Assembly: GCF_040566555.1 (NCBI RefSeq) | Contig: NZ_JBEWYP010000007.1 | Location: 161,181 to 225,180, forward strand | Origin: Sediminicola sp040566555 | GTDB taxonomy: Bacteria; Bacteroidota; Bacteroidia; Flavobacteriales; Flavobacteriaceae | Reading direction: 5' to 3' | DNA length: 64,000 bases | Shown here: piece after piece, positions 8,446 to 17,690 of the stretch | How positions within the stretch are numbered: the first letter of the stretch is position 1 | Layout: every line of letters starts with the position of its first letter | Program-made: the position numbers and the translations under genes | Notes under the pieces: model-generated | Told to the model about the DNA's origin: nothing | Database searches by the model: none | The model's input: only the letters and a program-made list of their open reading frames with translations

Positions 8446-11385
8446 ATGAGGTTAAAATTCGTATTCCACATTCTCTTTATATTTTTTTTCATTGGAAGTT
8501 CAGTCCGGGGTCAACAGGACCCTCTGGTTTCCAAGGATAGTCTGGATCAGGCCCAATGGGTCAATGATGTGTACCAGTCCATGACCTTGGATGAAAAAAT
8601 GGGGCAGCTCTTTATGATGAGCGTGGCATCGGACCAAGCTAAATCTGGCACCGATCAGATTAAAAAAATGATTGAGGAGCATAAAATAGGCGGGGTCATA
8701 TTTTCCACAGGCGGTCTTGTCCGGCAGGCAAAATTGACCAATGAATATCAGGCGGCCTCCAAAATTCCCTTACTTATTGGAATGGATGCCGAATGGGGCC
8801 TAGCAATGCGGTTGGATTCAACTTATGCTTTCCCATGGAACATGACCTTGGGAGCCATTAAAGATACCGCGGTTGTGGCCAAGGTAGGTCGACAGATTGG
8901 ATTACATGCCAAACGAATGGGAGTGCATATCAATTTTGCCCCTGATATAGACATCAATATAAATCCCAATAATCCCATTATAGGAAATAGATCCTTTGGG
9001 GAGGATAGGGACAACGTTGCCCTAAAAGGAATTGCCTTTATGAAAGGCATGGAAAGTGTTGGGGTTTTGGCAAGTGGGAAACATTTTCCGGGGCATGGAG
9101 ATACTGCCACAGATTCCCACAAGGCACTGCCTATCCTAGAGTTCACTGCAGAAAGATTGGACAGTATAGAGTTGTACCCTTTTAAAAAATTGATCAATAA
9201 CGGTCTTAGCAGTGTGATGGTGGCACATTTAAGTATTCCCAGCTTAGAGAAAAGAAAGGAATATCCTTCTTCCCTTTCCAGTCGCATCATTACTAATTTA
9301 CTGAAAGATGAATTGCAGTTCAAAGGCTTAATTTTAACAGATGCCCTAAACATGAAAGGCGTTGCGGATATAAAGGGACGTTCCAACTTCAAAGAGGCAG
9401 GGGATGTGGAGCTCACGGCCTTTTTAGCGGGCAATGATATTTTATTGATGCCCAAAGAAGTTGAGCCGGCCAAAAAGAAGCTAATTGAAGCCTATGAATA
9501 CGGTATTATTTCGGAAAGGCGATTGGCTACCTCCGTTAAAAAGATCCTTAAGGCAAAATATAGGGTTGGACTTAATACCTACCAGCCAATAAAAATGAAT
9601 GGCCTTTATCAAGATTTAAATTCATTGGAAAATGATCTGGTCTATGAGGAAGCCATTGAAAACGCACTGACAGTTGCCAAAAATGATGTAAATCTATTAC
9701 CCATAAAAAATTTAGAGAACAAAAAAATCGCCTATGTCAAATTCGGTGATGCCGATGGGAGTGTGTTTTTGACTGAGTTAAAAAAATACGCAAGTGTTAC
9801 CGAGGTTAGTGGTAATGACATTAATAGCCTGAAAAAGAATTTGGAAGGTTACAATATAGTAATTGTCGGTTTTCATAAAAGCGATGAGAGTCCTTGGAAA
9901 CCTTACAAATTCTCTTCAAAAGAAATAGCGTGGTTACAAGAAATAGGAGACTTAAGAACCTCCAACCTTGTACTTGCCACTTTTGCCAAGCCCTATTCCT
10001 TGTTGGAGTTGCCATCTTTGGATAATATTAATGCCATTATGGTAGGCTATCAAAATAGTGTTTTGGCTCAGGAGAGGGGAGCTCAGTTAATTTTCGGGGC
10101 AATTCCTGCAAAGGGGGTACTGCCGGTTTCTGCGCATCCTGAACTACCAGTAAATACCGGAGTAATATTGAGTGATATATCTAGGTTAGGTTATAGTTTC
10201 CCTGAAAGGGTAGGGATGAGCACCTCCAAGTTGGCTTTGGTGGATAAGATGGTGAAAAATGGTCTAGATTCCCTTATGTTTCCTGGAGCACAGGTATTGG
10301 TTGCAAGAAGGGGGAAAGTAATTTACAACAAAGGGTTTGGTAAACCTACTTATGATTCCGATCAACAAATAACAACAGATTATCTATATGATTTGGCATC
10401 CCTCACCAAAATTTTGGCTACCCTTCCAATTCTAATGAAAATGGAAGAAGACGGGAAGGTAGATTTAATAGACACATTTGATAAACTGAACCCCGACTAT
10501 GCCAATACAGAACTCAAGGATGTAACTGTATTAAAAGCATTATCGCACTATGGCAGGCTGCCGGCTTGGATTGCATTTTATTTAGATACCCTGGATAAGA
10601 ATAGAAAACCATCCCCACAATTGTATATGAGTTCTCCTGTTCCAGGTTATACAACCCATGTGGCGGATGATATGTATCTGGCAGACATGTATCAGGATTC
10701 GATTTACAACAGAATTGGAAGACAAAGTTTAAAATCCAATAGGTATCGATATAGCGACCTTTCCTATTATGTGTTTAAGAAGTTTATTGAGGGCAATTAT
10801 AAAACAGGATTGGATAAGATCACCAATGATAATATCTACAGTCATTTAGGGGCTGATCATACCAGTTACAATCCCTTGGGAAAATTCGCCAAAAATAAAA
10901 TAGTACCTTCTGAGGAAGATGATTATTACCGATACGGTACAGTTCAAGGTTACGTTCATGATATGGGTGCCGCAATGCAAGGTGGGGTAGGAGGTCATGC
11001 GGGCTTGTTCAGCAACTCCAATGATGTGGCCAAAATAATGCAGATGTACTTACAGGGAGGCTATTATGGGGGAGAACGTTTTATGGAGGCAAGGACAGTA
11101 AAAAAATTCAACACCTGTTACTTTTGTGATCAGAATGTCCGCAGGGGCGTAGGTTTTGATAAACCAGAACTGAAGAATGGCGGTTCAACCTTTAAAGGAA
11201 TTTCACGAAAAAGTTTTGGACATAGCGGCTTTACGGGAACCTTGGCATGGGCAGACCCAGATGAAGATCTGGTTTATGTCTTCTTGTCCAATCGTACTTA
11301 TCCTTCAGCTTCCAATACACTTCTTATTAAATCTGGATTGAGAACTAGGATCCAAAAGGTAATTTACGACGCCATATTAAATTAA
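8446..11385 (+). CDS. GH3 beta-N-acetylhexosaminidase (NagZ-like) fused to a class C-like serine beta-lactamase domain
   Basis: 979-residue exported protein with a signal peptide to about residue 23. Residues about 30-390 are a glycoside hydrolase family 3 domain with the NagZ-type KHFPGHGDT motif (about 211-219) and the nucleophile D299 in LTDALNM. After a GH3 C-terminal alpha/beta region (to about 600), residues about 610-979 form a penicillin-binding-protein/AmpC-like domain with S652xxK655 (ASLTK), Y769-S-D771 and H926-S-G. All catalytic residues of both domains are present. The fusion is known in Bacteroidota and suggests a periplasmic enzyme that cuts GlcNAc from muropeptides and also acts on the peptide or an ester. 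It is bounded by its own upstream gap and by 198 nt before bshA. Confidence 0.92.
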   Translation: MRLKFVFHILFIFFFIGSSVRGQQDPLVSKDSLDQAQWVNDVYQSMTLDEKMGQLFMMSVASDQAKSGTDQIKKMIEEHKIGGVIFSTGGLVRQAKLTNEYQAASKIPLLIGMDAEWGLAMRLDSTYAFPWNMTLGAIKDTAVVAKVGRQIGLHAKRMGVHINFAPDIDININPNNPIIGNRSFGEDRDNVALKGIAFMKGMESVGVLASGKHFPGHGDTATDSHKALPILEFTAERLDSIELYPFKKLINNGLSSVMVAHLSIPSLEKRKEYPSSLSSRIITNLLKDELQFKGLILTDALNMKGVADIKGRSNFKEAGDVELTAFLAGNDILLMPKEVEPAKKKLIEAYEYGIISERRLATSVKKILKAKYRVGLNTYQPIKMNGLYQDLNSLENDLVYEEAIENALTVAKNDVNLLPIKNLENKKIAYVKFGDADGSVFLTELKKYASVTEVSGNDINSLKKNLEGYNIVIVGFHKSDESPWKPYKFSSKEIAWLQEIGDLRTSNLVLATFAKPYSLLELPSLDNINAIMVGYQNSVLAQERGAQLIFGAIPAKGVLPVSAHPELPVNTGVILSDISRLGYSFPERVGMSTSKLALVDKMVKNGLDSLMFPGAQVLVARRGKVIYNKGFGKPTYDSDQQITTDYLYDLASLTKILATLPILMKMEEDGKVDLIDTFDKLNPDYANTELKDVTVLKALSHYGRLPAWIAFYLDTLDKNRKPSPQLYMSSPVPGYTTHVADDMYLADMYQDSIYNRIGRQSLKSNRYRYSDLSYYVFKKFIEGNYKTGLDKITNDNIYSHLGADHTSYNPLGKFAKNKIVPSEEDDYYRYGTVQGYVHDMGAAMQGGVGGHAGLFSNSNDVAKIMQMYLQGGYYGGERFMEARTVKKFNTCYFCDQNVRRGVGFDKPELKNGGSTFKGISRKSFGHSGFTGTLAWADPDEDLVYVFLSNRTYPSASNTLLIKSGLRTRIQKVIYDAILN

Positions 11386-11583
11386 TTGGTAGTTTTGTAA
11401 TAGAGGAATTAACAGGAAATCAGAGCCTTATGAATTTGATGGGTTCTTTTTCCTCTTAAAAGGAAACAAAACGGATATTTCATTGAAATGTTACGGATGT
11501 TATATCGACTGAATAAGGAGATAAAGTAAGGAAATGATTCTTTTTAAGGAGGAATCAACTACGTTAAAAGCCAAGATAATAGA

Positions 11584-12726
11584 ATGAAGATAGCGATTGT
11601 TTGTTACCCAACGTTTGGAGGAAGTGGTGTTGTTGCCACAGAATTGGGTATTGCCCTTGCCAATAGAGGGCACGAAATTCATTTTGTTACCTATAAGCAA
11701 CCGGTTCGATTGGAATTGTTGAACAATAGGATACATTTTCATGAAGTACACGTTCCGGAGTACGCATTGTTCCATTACCAGCCCTATGAACTCGCTCTTT
11801 CCAGTAAATTGGTGGATACTGTTAAATTATATGGAATAGAACTTTTACACGTTCATTATGCCATTCCCCATGCCTATGCTGGATATATGGCCAAAAAGAT
11901 GTTGGAGGAAGATGGGATATATCTGCCCATGATTACTACCCTTCACGGAACTGATATTACCTTGGTGGGGAAACATCCCTTTTACAAGCCAGCGGTAACC
12001 TTCAGCATCAATAAGTCCGATGTGGTAACCTCTGTCTCCTCTAGTTTAAAGAAAAACACCTTGGATTTGTTTGATATCAAGCAGGATATTGAGGTAATCC
12101 CCAATTTTATAGATAAAAGAAAATACAGTACCAAGTTCACGGACTGTCAGCGTTCCTTAATGGCGACGGATGAGGAGCGTATCATAACCCATATCAGTAA
12201 TTTTAGAAAAGTAAAAAGAATCCCCGATATCATCCACATTTTTGATAAGATCCAAAAGGAAATTCCTGCCAAGTTGATTATGGTAGGGGAAGGGCCAGAA
12301 AAGGAAGGTGCTGAGTTATTGGTAGAAAAATTAGGGCTTTCGGACAGGGTAGTATTTTTGGGGAATAGCAACCAGATTGATAAAATCCTTTGTTTCTCAG
12401 ATCTGTTTTTATTGCCATCGGAATCTGAAAGTTTTGGTTTGGCTGCTTTGGAGGCCATGATCAATAAGGTGCCGGTCATTTCCAGTAATGCCGGAGGTAT
12501 AGCAGAAGTGAACCAGCACGGAGTAACAGGATTCCTTAGTGATATTGGTAATATTGATGAAATGGCAGCCAATGCCCTGAGAATTCTGAGGGATGATAAT
12601 GAATTGGAGAAATTTAAGGCAAATGCAGTCAAGGTTGCCGAAACCTTTGATATTGCCAATGTCTTGCCCTTATATGAAGCGGTCTATGAAAAAGCATATA
12701 AGGCCCGTTTTAAAACTTCCTATTGA
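11584..12726 (+). CDS. bshA: N-acetyl-alpha-D-glucosaminyl L-malate synthase BshA
   Basis: 380-residue GT4-family glycosyltransferase that joins GlcNAc from UDP-GlcNAc to L-malate, the first step of bacillithiol synthesis in the cytoplasm. Recognised by the N-terminal KIAIVCYPTFGGSGVVATELG, the HVHYAIPHAYAG and TTLHGTDITLVG segments, and the C-terminal E-rich donor-binding motif ESESFGLAALEAM. Length matches the family. bshB and bshC are not in the window. The next gene, a lipoprotein, starts 1 nt after the stop, so the two are co-transcribed. Confidence 0.94.
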   Translation: MKIAIVCYPTFGGSGVVATELGIALANRGHEIHFVTYKQPVRLELLNNRIHFHEVHVPEYALFHYQPYELALSSKLVDTVKLYGIELLHVHYAIPHAYAGYMAKKMLEEDGIYLPMITTLHGTDITLVGKHPFYKPAVTFSINKSDVVTSVSSSLKKNTLDLFDIKQDIEVIPNFIDKRKYSTKFTDCQRSLMATDEERIITHISNFRKVKRIPDIIHIFDKIQKEIPAKLIMVGEGPEKEGAELLVEKLGLSDRVVFLGNSNQIDKILCFSDLFLLPSESESFGLAALEAMINKVPVISSNAGGIAEVNQHGVTGFLSDIGNIDEMAANALRILRDDNELEKFKANAVKVAETFDIANVLPLYEAVYEKAYKARFKTSY

Positions 12727-12727
12727 T

Positions 12728-13186
12728 ATGAGAATATTCCTTGTTAGTTTGTTATTGGTTTGTTTATCCTGTAAAAGTCAGAAAAAGGGTAATCAAAATA
12801 ATTCAGAAAACGTTCAAATGGAAAAACCCATCTTGGTACTGGAAGATAACTACTCCAATATTGATAGTTCACAGATTAGCATAATAACAGATCAAAAAGC
12901 GCTACAAAAGTTTTTTGTGCAAGTGAACAAAACAAGAAAGCCGGGATTGCCAGTTCCTGATATAGATTTTTCAAAGGAAATGTTGATTTTGATTTGTGCA
13001 GGGGAACAACATGGCAAATATGAACCGAATGTTACCATTTTAGAGCCAGATGCTGAGAACTTGACCGTTGATGTAGAGCGAAAACTGCCTTCTGATTCTG
13101 TAGAAACGGCCATGTCCACTCCTTTTTTCTTATATAAATTACCTCTTACAGAAAAGAAAATTACCATTAAGAAAAGAGATAATTAA
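12728..13186 (+). CDS. Small lipoprotein of unknown function
   Basis: 152-residue protein with a lipoprotein signal (MRIFLVSLLLVCLSC, predicted lipidated Cys15) and a polar Lys/Asn-rich tail after it. The ATG at 12728 is preferred over in-frame upstream codons inside bshA because it directly precedes the signal peptide. The mature part (about 35-150) looks like a small beta-rich fold with a VDVERKLPSD stretch, as in Bacteroidota proteins of the protease-complex-subunit PrcB type, but I cannot confirm this. It sits 1 nt after bshA, which may be operon convenience. No catalytic motif seen. Confidence 0.8.
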   Translation: MRIFLVSLLLVCLSCKSQKKGNQNNSENVQMEKPILVLEDNYSNIDSSQISIITDQKALQKFFVQVNKTRKPGLPVPDIDFSKEMLILICAGEQHGKYEPNVTILEPDAENLTVDVERKLPSDSVETAMSTPFFLYKLPLTEKKITIKKRDN

Positions 13187-13304
13187 TTGAAAGAAAATTC
13201 CTAAACCGTCCTACACCGAGTATTATTACATTTCATAGCACTTTATTTGAACCATATCCATTTCGCAGTAATTTCACCTCTTAATTATCCCAAATTTTAC
13301 GGTA

Positions 13305-14474
13305 ATGAAAAATTTTAACTTTAATTTATTTGTCGCGTTTTCTCTTGTTGTAACCTTAGTTTCCGCTCAGGAAAGTATGGAATTGACCGCTAAGGACAGT
13401 ATAGTCAAAAGTTCCTGGGTTGCTGGTATTGGCATTAATATAGTAGATGACACCGCTTCACCTTTTGATGGCAATTTATTGGATATAAAGGATAGCTGGA
13501 ACGCTGTACCTTACCCTTCCTCATTAAGTATAGCAAGAAATTTCAGTAACGGAATAGGCCTAAAAGCTGTTGGTTCTTACAATAAATATAAGGTTGGAAA
13601 ACTGATTGATGGAGCAATCAATATGGCCGAAAGGGATTACTATGCCATTGATGGGATGGTAAGCTATGATCTAAATAAACTATTTGGTGAAACAGGCTGG
13701 TTTGATCCATTTCTTCAAGCTGGTGCAGGTTATAGTTCTATAGGGAATATAGGAAGAACAACAGGGAACGCAGGTTTTGGGTTTAATACTTGGTTCAGTG
13801 ATACTTGGGGCCTTAATTTCAATACCATGGGAAAATGGGGTATAGAAGAAGGGTCTACAAAACAAGTACAACATTCCGCTGGGGTAGTATATCGCTTTGG
13901 TGTTGAAAAAGAATTGTCCAAAAAAGGAATGGAGCATTTGGCTTTAATAGACGCCATCAAAAAAGAACAGCAACGGGTTCAAGATTCCACGGATGCAGCT
14001 GACAGAGCTAAAGAATTGGCCAAACGTATGGCCGAGGAACAAGAAGCTGCCAGACTCGCTGCAGCTGAGAAGGCTAGAATAGATGCTGAAAATAAAAGAA
14101 AGGCACAAATAGAAAATGATATTAAGAATCTAGGTAAGATTTACTTCGCTTTCAATTCCAGTGCATTAAATACCGAATCTAAGGCAACATTGACCCAATT
14201 GGCGACATTAATGGAAGCCACACCATCCATTACCTTAGAAGTAGCCTCATATACAGATAGTAGAGGCCCAGCCAATTACAACCTTATGCTATCGGAAAAA
14301 AGGGTGAAGTCGACCATTGATTATTTATTGGGTCAGGGTCTTTCGTCTGATAGATTGGTTCCTAAAGCCTATGGTGAGACCAATTTGGTCAACGAGTGTG
14401 ATGATAACACGCCTTGTTCTGCTGCCAAACACAAGTTGAATAGAAGGTCTGAATTTTTGGTAATCCGTTTTTAA
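13305..14474 (+). CDS. OmpA family outer-membrane protein
   Basis: 389-residue protein: signal peptide (to about residue 21, ending VSAQ), a beta-barrel region (about 30-205) with alternating aromatic strands, an Ala/Glu/Lys-rich coiled coil (about 215-275), and a C-terminal OmpA domain (about 280-389). The peptidoglycan-binding residues are visible as the Asp in YTDSRGP and the Arg pair in LNRRSEF. A Cys pair in ECDDNTPCS probably makes a disulfide in the periplasmic domain. It should tether the outer membrane to the cell wall. It stands alone, with 118 nt upstream and 80 nt downstream of it free of genes. Confidence 0.92.
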   Translation: MKNFNFNLFVAFSLVVTLVSAQESMELTAKDSIVKSSWVAGIGINIVDDTASPFDGNLLDIKDSWNAVPYPSSLSIARNFSNGIGLKAVGSYNKYKVGKLIDGAINMAERDYYAIDGMVSYDLNKLFGETGWFDPFLQAGAGYSSIGNIGRTTGNAGFGFNTWFSDTWGLNFNTMGKWGIEEGSTKQVQHSAGVVYRFGVEKELSKKGMEHLALIDAIKKEQQRVQDSTDAADRAKELAKRMAEEQEAARLAAAEKARIDAENKRKAQIENDIKNLGKIYFAFNSSALNTESKATLTQLATLMEATPSITLEVASYTDSRGPANYNLMLSEKRVKSTIDYLLGQGLSSDRLVPKAYGETNLVNECDDNTPCSAAKHKLNRRSEFLVIRF

Positions 14475-14554
14475 TTTAGTTTAAATTCTTATTGAATTGA
14501 TAAATTCACCTAGTTAATTAAGCTCATATCAACCCCCGATTTTGATTTGATTAT

Positions 14555-16240
14555 ATGATAATACTTGGCCTTAACTATTATTTCCACGATTCTACAGCAT
14601 GTATCGTCAAAGATGGAAAACTTATAGCTGCTATTGAAGAAGAACGTTTGAATAGGGATAAGCATACCCAGGCATTTCCTGAGCTTGCGATCAAAAGATG
14701 TTTAAAATTAGCAGGATTAACTTTTGATGACATTGATCATATAGCAGTGTCCATTAAGCCAACCACACATTGGTTTAAGAAGTCAATTTATGTTTTAAGA
14801 CATCTAAAGAGTTTTGTGCCTTTTATGGGACATCATGTGGTCAATTCATATGCCAAACAAAGAAGATTTTGGATATGGTATAATGGGAATTGGAATAAGG
14901 ATAAAGGACCTAAAGTTCACTTTATTGAACACCACCTTACCCATGTGGCCGGTACATTTTTTGTTTCTCCCTATAAGGAAGCAGCCCTACTAGGTATAGA
15001 TGGATCTGGAGAATGGGCAACTACTTGGCTAGGGTATGGTAAAGAAAATACTATTGAAAAATATGGTGAAAGCTTTTTTCCACATTCTTTTGGGTCATTT
15101 TATGAGGCCGTTACCGAGTTTTGTGGATTCAAGCCTAATTACGATGAAGGTAAAACTATGGGTCTTGCGCCCATGGGGAATTCTGAAATCTTCATAAAGC
15201 AAGTTAGGGATATTGTTAAGGTAACTCCGGAAGGGCAGGTAAGAATTGATTTGAGCTATTTTAACTATCAACATATCGTAGGAAAGAGATGCTCAAATAA
15301 ATTCTATAAAACTTTTGGGGAACCAAGGATGCCTGATGGTCCATTTATGCAATATCATATGGATGTTGCAGCCGCATTTCAAAGGGTGTTGGAAGAACGA
15401 GTATTGGAAATCTGTTCGATTCTACATTCAAAAACAAAAGCTGACTATTTAGTGATCTCTGGGGGCGTTTCTTTAAATAGCGTTATGAACGGAAAGATTG
15501 TTAGAGAAAGTCCGTTCAAAGATGTCTATGTGATGCCAGCGGCAGGAGACAATGGGACGGCAATAGGTGCAGCGTATTATTTGTACAACGGAATATTTAA
15601 GAAAACTAGGAACTATGTACACGATAATCCATATCTAAGTACAAGTTATACCAATGAGGAAATCAAGGCGGCCATAGACAGAGCCAAATTGAAGGCAGAA
15701 TACGTAGAGGATATTGGGGAGGTAGCAGCACAATTATTAGAACAAGGGAAAATAATAGGATGGTTCCAAGGGACCATGGAAATTGGTCCAAGGGCATTGG
15801 GCAGTAGGAGTATTTTAGCCAACCCAGCCTTTCCACAGATGAAGGACAAGATAAATGCTCAGGTAAAATTTAGGGAAGCGTATAGGCCATTTGCTCCATC
15901 GGCCACATTGGAATCCTACAAGGAATATTTTGACCTTGAGGTAGAAGATCCATTTATGCTCAAAGTTTGTAATGTATTAAAAGACAAGCAACATATTTTA
16001 CCAGCCATTACCCATGTGGACGGTAGTGCACGTTTGCAAACTGTAGATAAAAATATACATCCTTTATATCATGATGTAATTACCAAGTTGGGTTTAAAAA
16101 CGGGGGTCCCTGTTGTTTTGAACACTAGTTTTAACGTGCAAGGAGAGCCCGTGGTGGAGTCGCCATTTGATGCATTAAGATGCTTTTATTCCAACGGATT
16201 GGATGCGTTATGTATTGGGAATTATGTAATTGAAAAATAG
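14555..16240 (+). CDS. Carbamoyltransferase (NodU/CmcH/TobZ family)
   Basis: 561-residue enzyme that would transfer a carbamoyl group from carbamoyl phosphate to a hydroxyl via a carbamoyl-adenylate. The N-terminal Kae1-like domain shows NYYFHDSTACIV, EEERLNRDKHT, the metal-binding HHLTHVAG and GIDGSGEW; the C-terminal domain shows GGVSLNSVMNG, MEIGPRALGSRSILA and LNTSFNVQGEPVV. Length is normal and no key motif is missing. It lies between the conserved block and the polysaccharide locus and converges on the GNAT genes across a hairpin. A role in O-carbamoylating the surface polysaccharide is the simplest reading, but the acceptor is inferred only from position. Confidence 0.9.
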   Translation: MIILGLNYYFHDSTACIVKDGKLIAAIEEERLNRDKHTQAFPELAIKRCLKLAGLTFDDIDHIAVSIKPTTHWFKKSIYVLRHLKSFVPFMGHHVVNSYAKQRRFWIWYNGNWNKDKGPKVHFIEHHLTHVAGTFFVSPYKEAALLGIDGSGEWATTWLGYGKENTIEKYGESFFPHSFGSFYEAVTEFCGFKPNYDEGKTMGLAPMGNSEIFIKQVRDIVKVTPEGQVRIDLSYFNYQHIVGKRCSNKFYKTFGEPRMPDGPFMQYHMDVAAAFQRVLEERVLEICSILHSKTKADYLVISGGVSLNSVMNGKIVRESPFKDVYVMPAAGDNGTAIGAAYYLYNGIFKKTRNYVHDNPYLSTSYTNEEIKAAIDRAKLKAEYVEDIGEVAAQLLEQGKIIGWFQGTMEIGPRALGSRSILANPAFPQMKDKINAQVKFREAYRPFAPSATLESYKEYFDLEVEDPFMLKVCNVLKDKQHILPAITHVDGSARLQTVDKNIHPLYHDVITKLGLKTGVPVVLNTSFNVQGEPVVESPFDALRCFYSNGLDALCIGNYVIEK

Positions 16241-16272
16241 AATTGGCAATAGTGCTAAGGAAAACAAAAGTC

Positions 16273-16308
16273 TGAGTTTGGATGCAACACCTTTTGTTGC
16301 CAAACTCA
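16273..16308. terminator. Bidirectional terminator hairpin between convergent genes
   Basis: TGAGTTTG (16273-16280) pairs with CAAACTCA (16301-16308), and inside it GCAACA (16284-16289) pairs with TGTTGC (16295-16300) around a 5-nt loop, with a 3-nt bulge on the left arm. It lies between the carbamoyltransferase (plus) and the last GNAT gene (minus); on the minus strand it is followed by a T-rich run. Confidence 0.65.
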
Positions 16309-16427
16309 AATACTTTTAAGGCCAATAATATATTCCTATTGTCCTAGGTGATCCATTGTTTTCGGGCTTAAGAAGGACTGCTCGACTTTGTGGTCTTGGG
16401 ATTGGGTTAATATTAATCCTGGTACCC

Positions 16428-17603
16428 TTACCTTTTAAAGACGATTTTCTGAATGTTTTTTTGCCCTTTGATGATATATGAGCTGTTGTCTTGTATTTCA
16501 TATACCTCCACCTTTTCAATGTGCTCTAAATTCGTATACAAATAATCATATACTGGTTTTTTCAGAAAGGAATAGCTGTCATTGTTTATAAAATCTATAC
16601 GTTTTTGATTTTTATCATCAGACAGATCTTCAGGTGTTCCGTCAATATAATATTCAATTTCATCACTTTCAGGTTTCTTACTAAATTTGGACCTGAAATT
16701 ATGATAATGTTTATTCACTCCTTTGGATACCAAAAAATTGACCAATTTGGTCTTTAAGGAAATAAAACTGACCATGATTGGGACCATGAACGAATTTTGT
16801 TCATAAAATAAATGGTGTTCAAAATTATAGGTATGATTGCACCATTTTAATTTATAATCGAAGGCTCCATACCCCATGTCGAGCATTTGGTAACCGTTGT
16901 TGATGCACCATTCCAATAATTTCTGTACAGCAATGTTTCCCAAACCAAATTTGGCATAATCTATGTCGTAGGATGGGATCGCTAAAAACACAATCTTATC
17001 ACAATGGTAGTTCAAAGAAATTTGTATAGGTCTCTGATTATCATAAATGACATAAAGTGATGCTTTTTTCTCATTGATGAGTTCAAAAACACTAGTTACA
17101 TAAGAATCCCAACGCTTTAAAGAGTCATGTTGATCATCTCGCTGGTTAAATCTGCGTACAAGCATATGATGTAGGGACTGCATCAGAAAATCATAGTCTT
17201 CCTTGCTAATTTGTCCATAAAAAAGCCTATATCGGATATCAAAACTAGTCTCTAACCCTTTTATTTTTCGTTTTAGTACGGTCCGTAAATTACTCTTGAT
17301 ATTGGCTCTGATATAACTATTAATATCCTTATGATCATTGATTTTGATACAGAAGCCATTGATCCGAAAAATCTTTTTGACTTTAACCCCTTTAGGGACT
17401 TCAATATTTGCATCAAAATAAGATGGGAAGAGCTCAATGCATATTATTGGAGTTCTATCTGAAAGTTTATAGTTGTTGTGGTATTCAGATACGGGCAATA
17501 CATTGCCATTATAAGAAAGCGCTTTATATTGCAAAGGCACTACTTGTTTTTCAAAAAAAGTAAAATAAAAATTCTTTTTAATTATGAATTTTGATACCAT
17601 CAT
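16428..17603 (-). CDS. GNAT/FemAB-like acyltransferase, paralogue 1
   Basis: 391-residue soluble protein in the Acetyltransf_6 (BcsL/FemAB-like GNAT) group. The core (about residues 120-290) carries FYGQISKEDYDFLM, MLVRRFNQRDD, the strand-turn YDNQRPIQISLNYH, SYDIDYAKFGLGNIAVQKLLEW and MGYGAFDYKLKWCN. It shares this series of motifs with the next two upstream genes, so the three arose by duplication. The C terminus (about 320-391) is a separate charged tail ending in short beta-like strands. Such proteins transfer acyl or aminoacyl groups from CoA or charged tRNA to amines or hydroxyls. It is the last gene of the minus-strand run. Substrate unknown; a role in decorating the polysaccharide is inferred from position. 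Confidence 0.85.
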   Translation of the reverse strand: MMVSKFIIKKNFYFTFFEKQVVPLQYKALSYNGNVLPVSEYHNNYKLSDRTPIICIELFPSYFDANIEVPKGVKVKKIFRINGFCIKINDHKDINSYIRANIKSNLRTVLKRKIKGLETSFDIRYRLFYGQISKEDYDFLMQSLHHMLVRRFNQRDDQHDSLKRWDSYVTSVFELINEKKASLYVIYDNQRPIQISLNYHCDKIVFLAIPSYDIDYAKFGLGNIAVQKLLEWCINNGYQMLDMGYGAFDYKLKWCNHTYNFEHHLFYEQNSFMVPIMVSFISLKTKLVNFLVSKGVNKHYHNFRSKFSKKPESDEIEYYIDGTPEDLSDDKNQKRIDFINNDSYSFLKKPVYDYLYTNLEHIEKVEVYEIQDNSSYIIKGQKNIQKIVFKR

Positions 17604-17690
17604 TTTAATTACAATGCAGGCGATGAATTAACATACTTAATATAGAAAATAAAGCGTAAAGTAAGGCTACCTTAAGTTAGTAACCAAATA

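Noticed and set aside
11449..11471. Weak hairpin after the GH3 fusion gene
   Set aside because: Only about five A/T-rich pairs can form; not enough to call a terminator.
12593..12727. Upstream extension of the small lipoprotein
   Set aside because: The signal peptide starts exactly at the ATG at 12728, and the extension lies within bshA.
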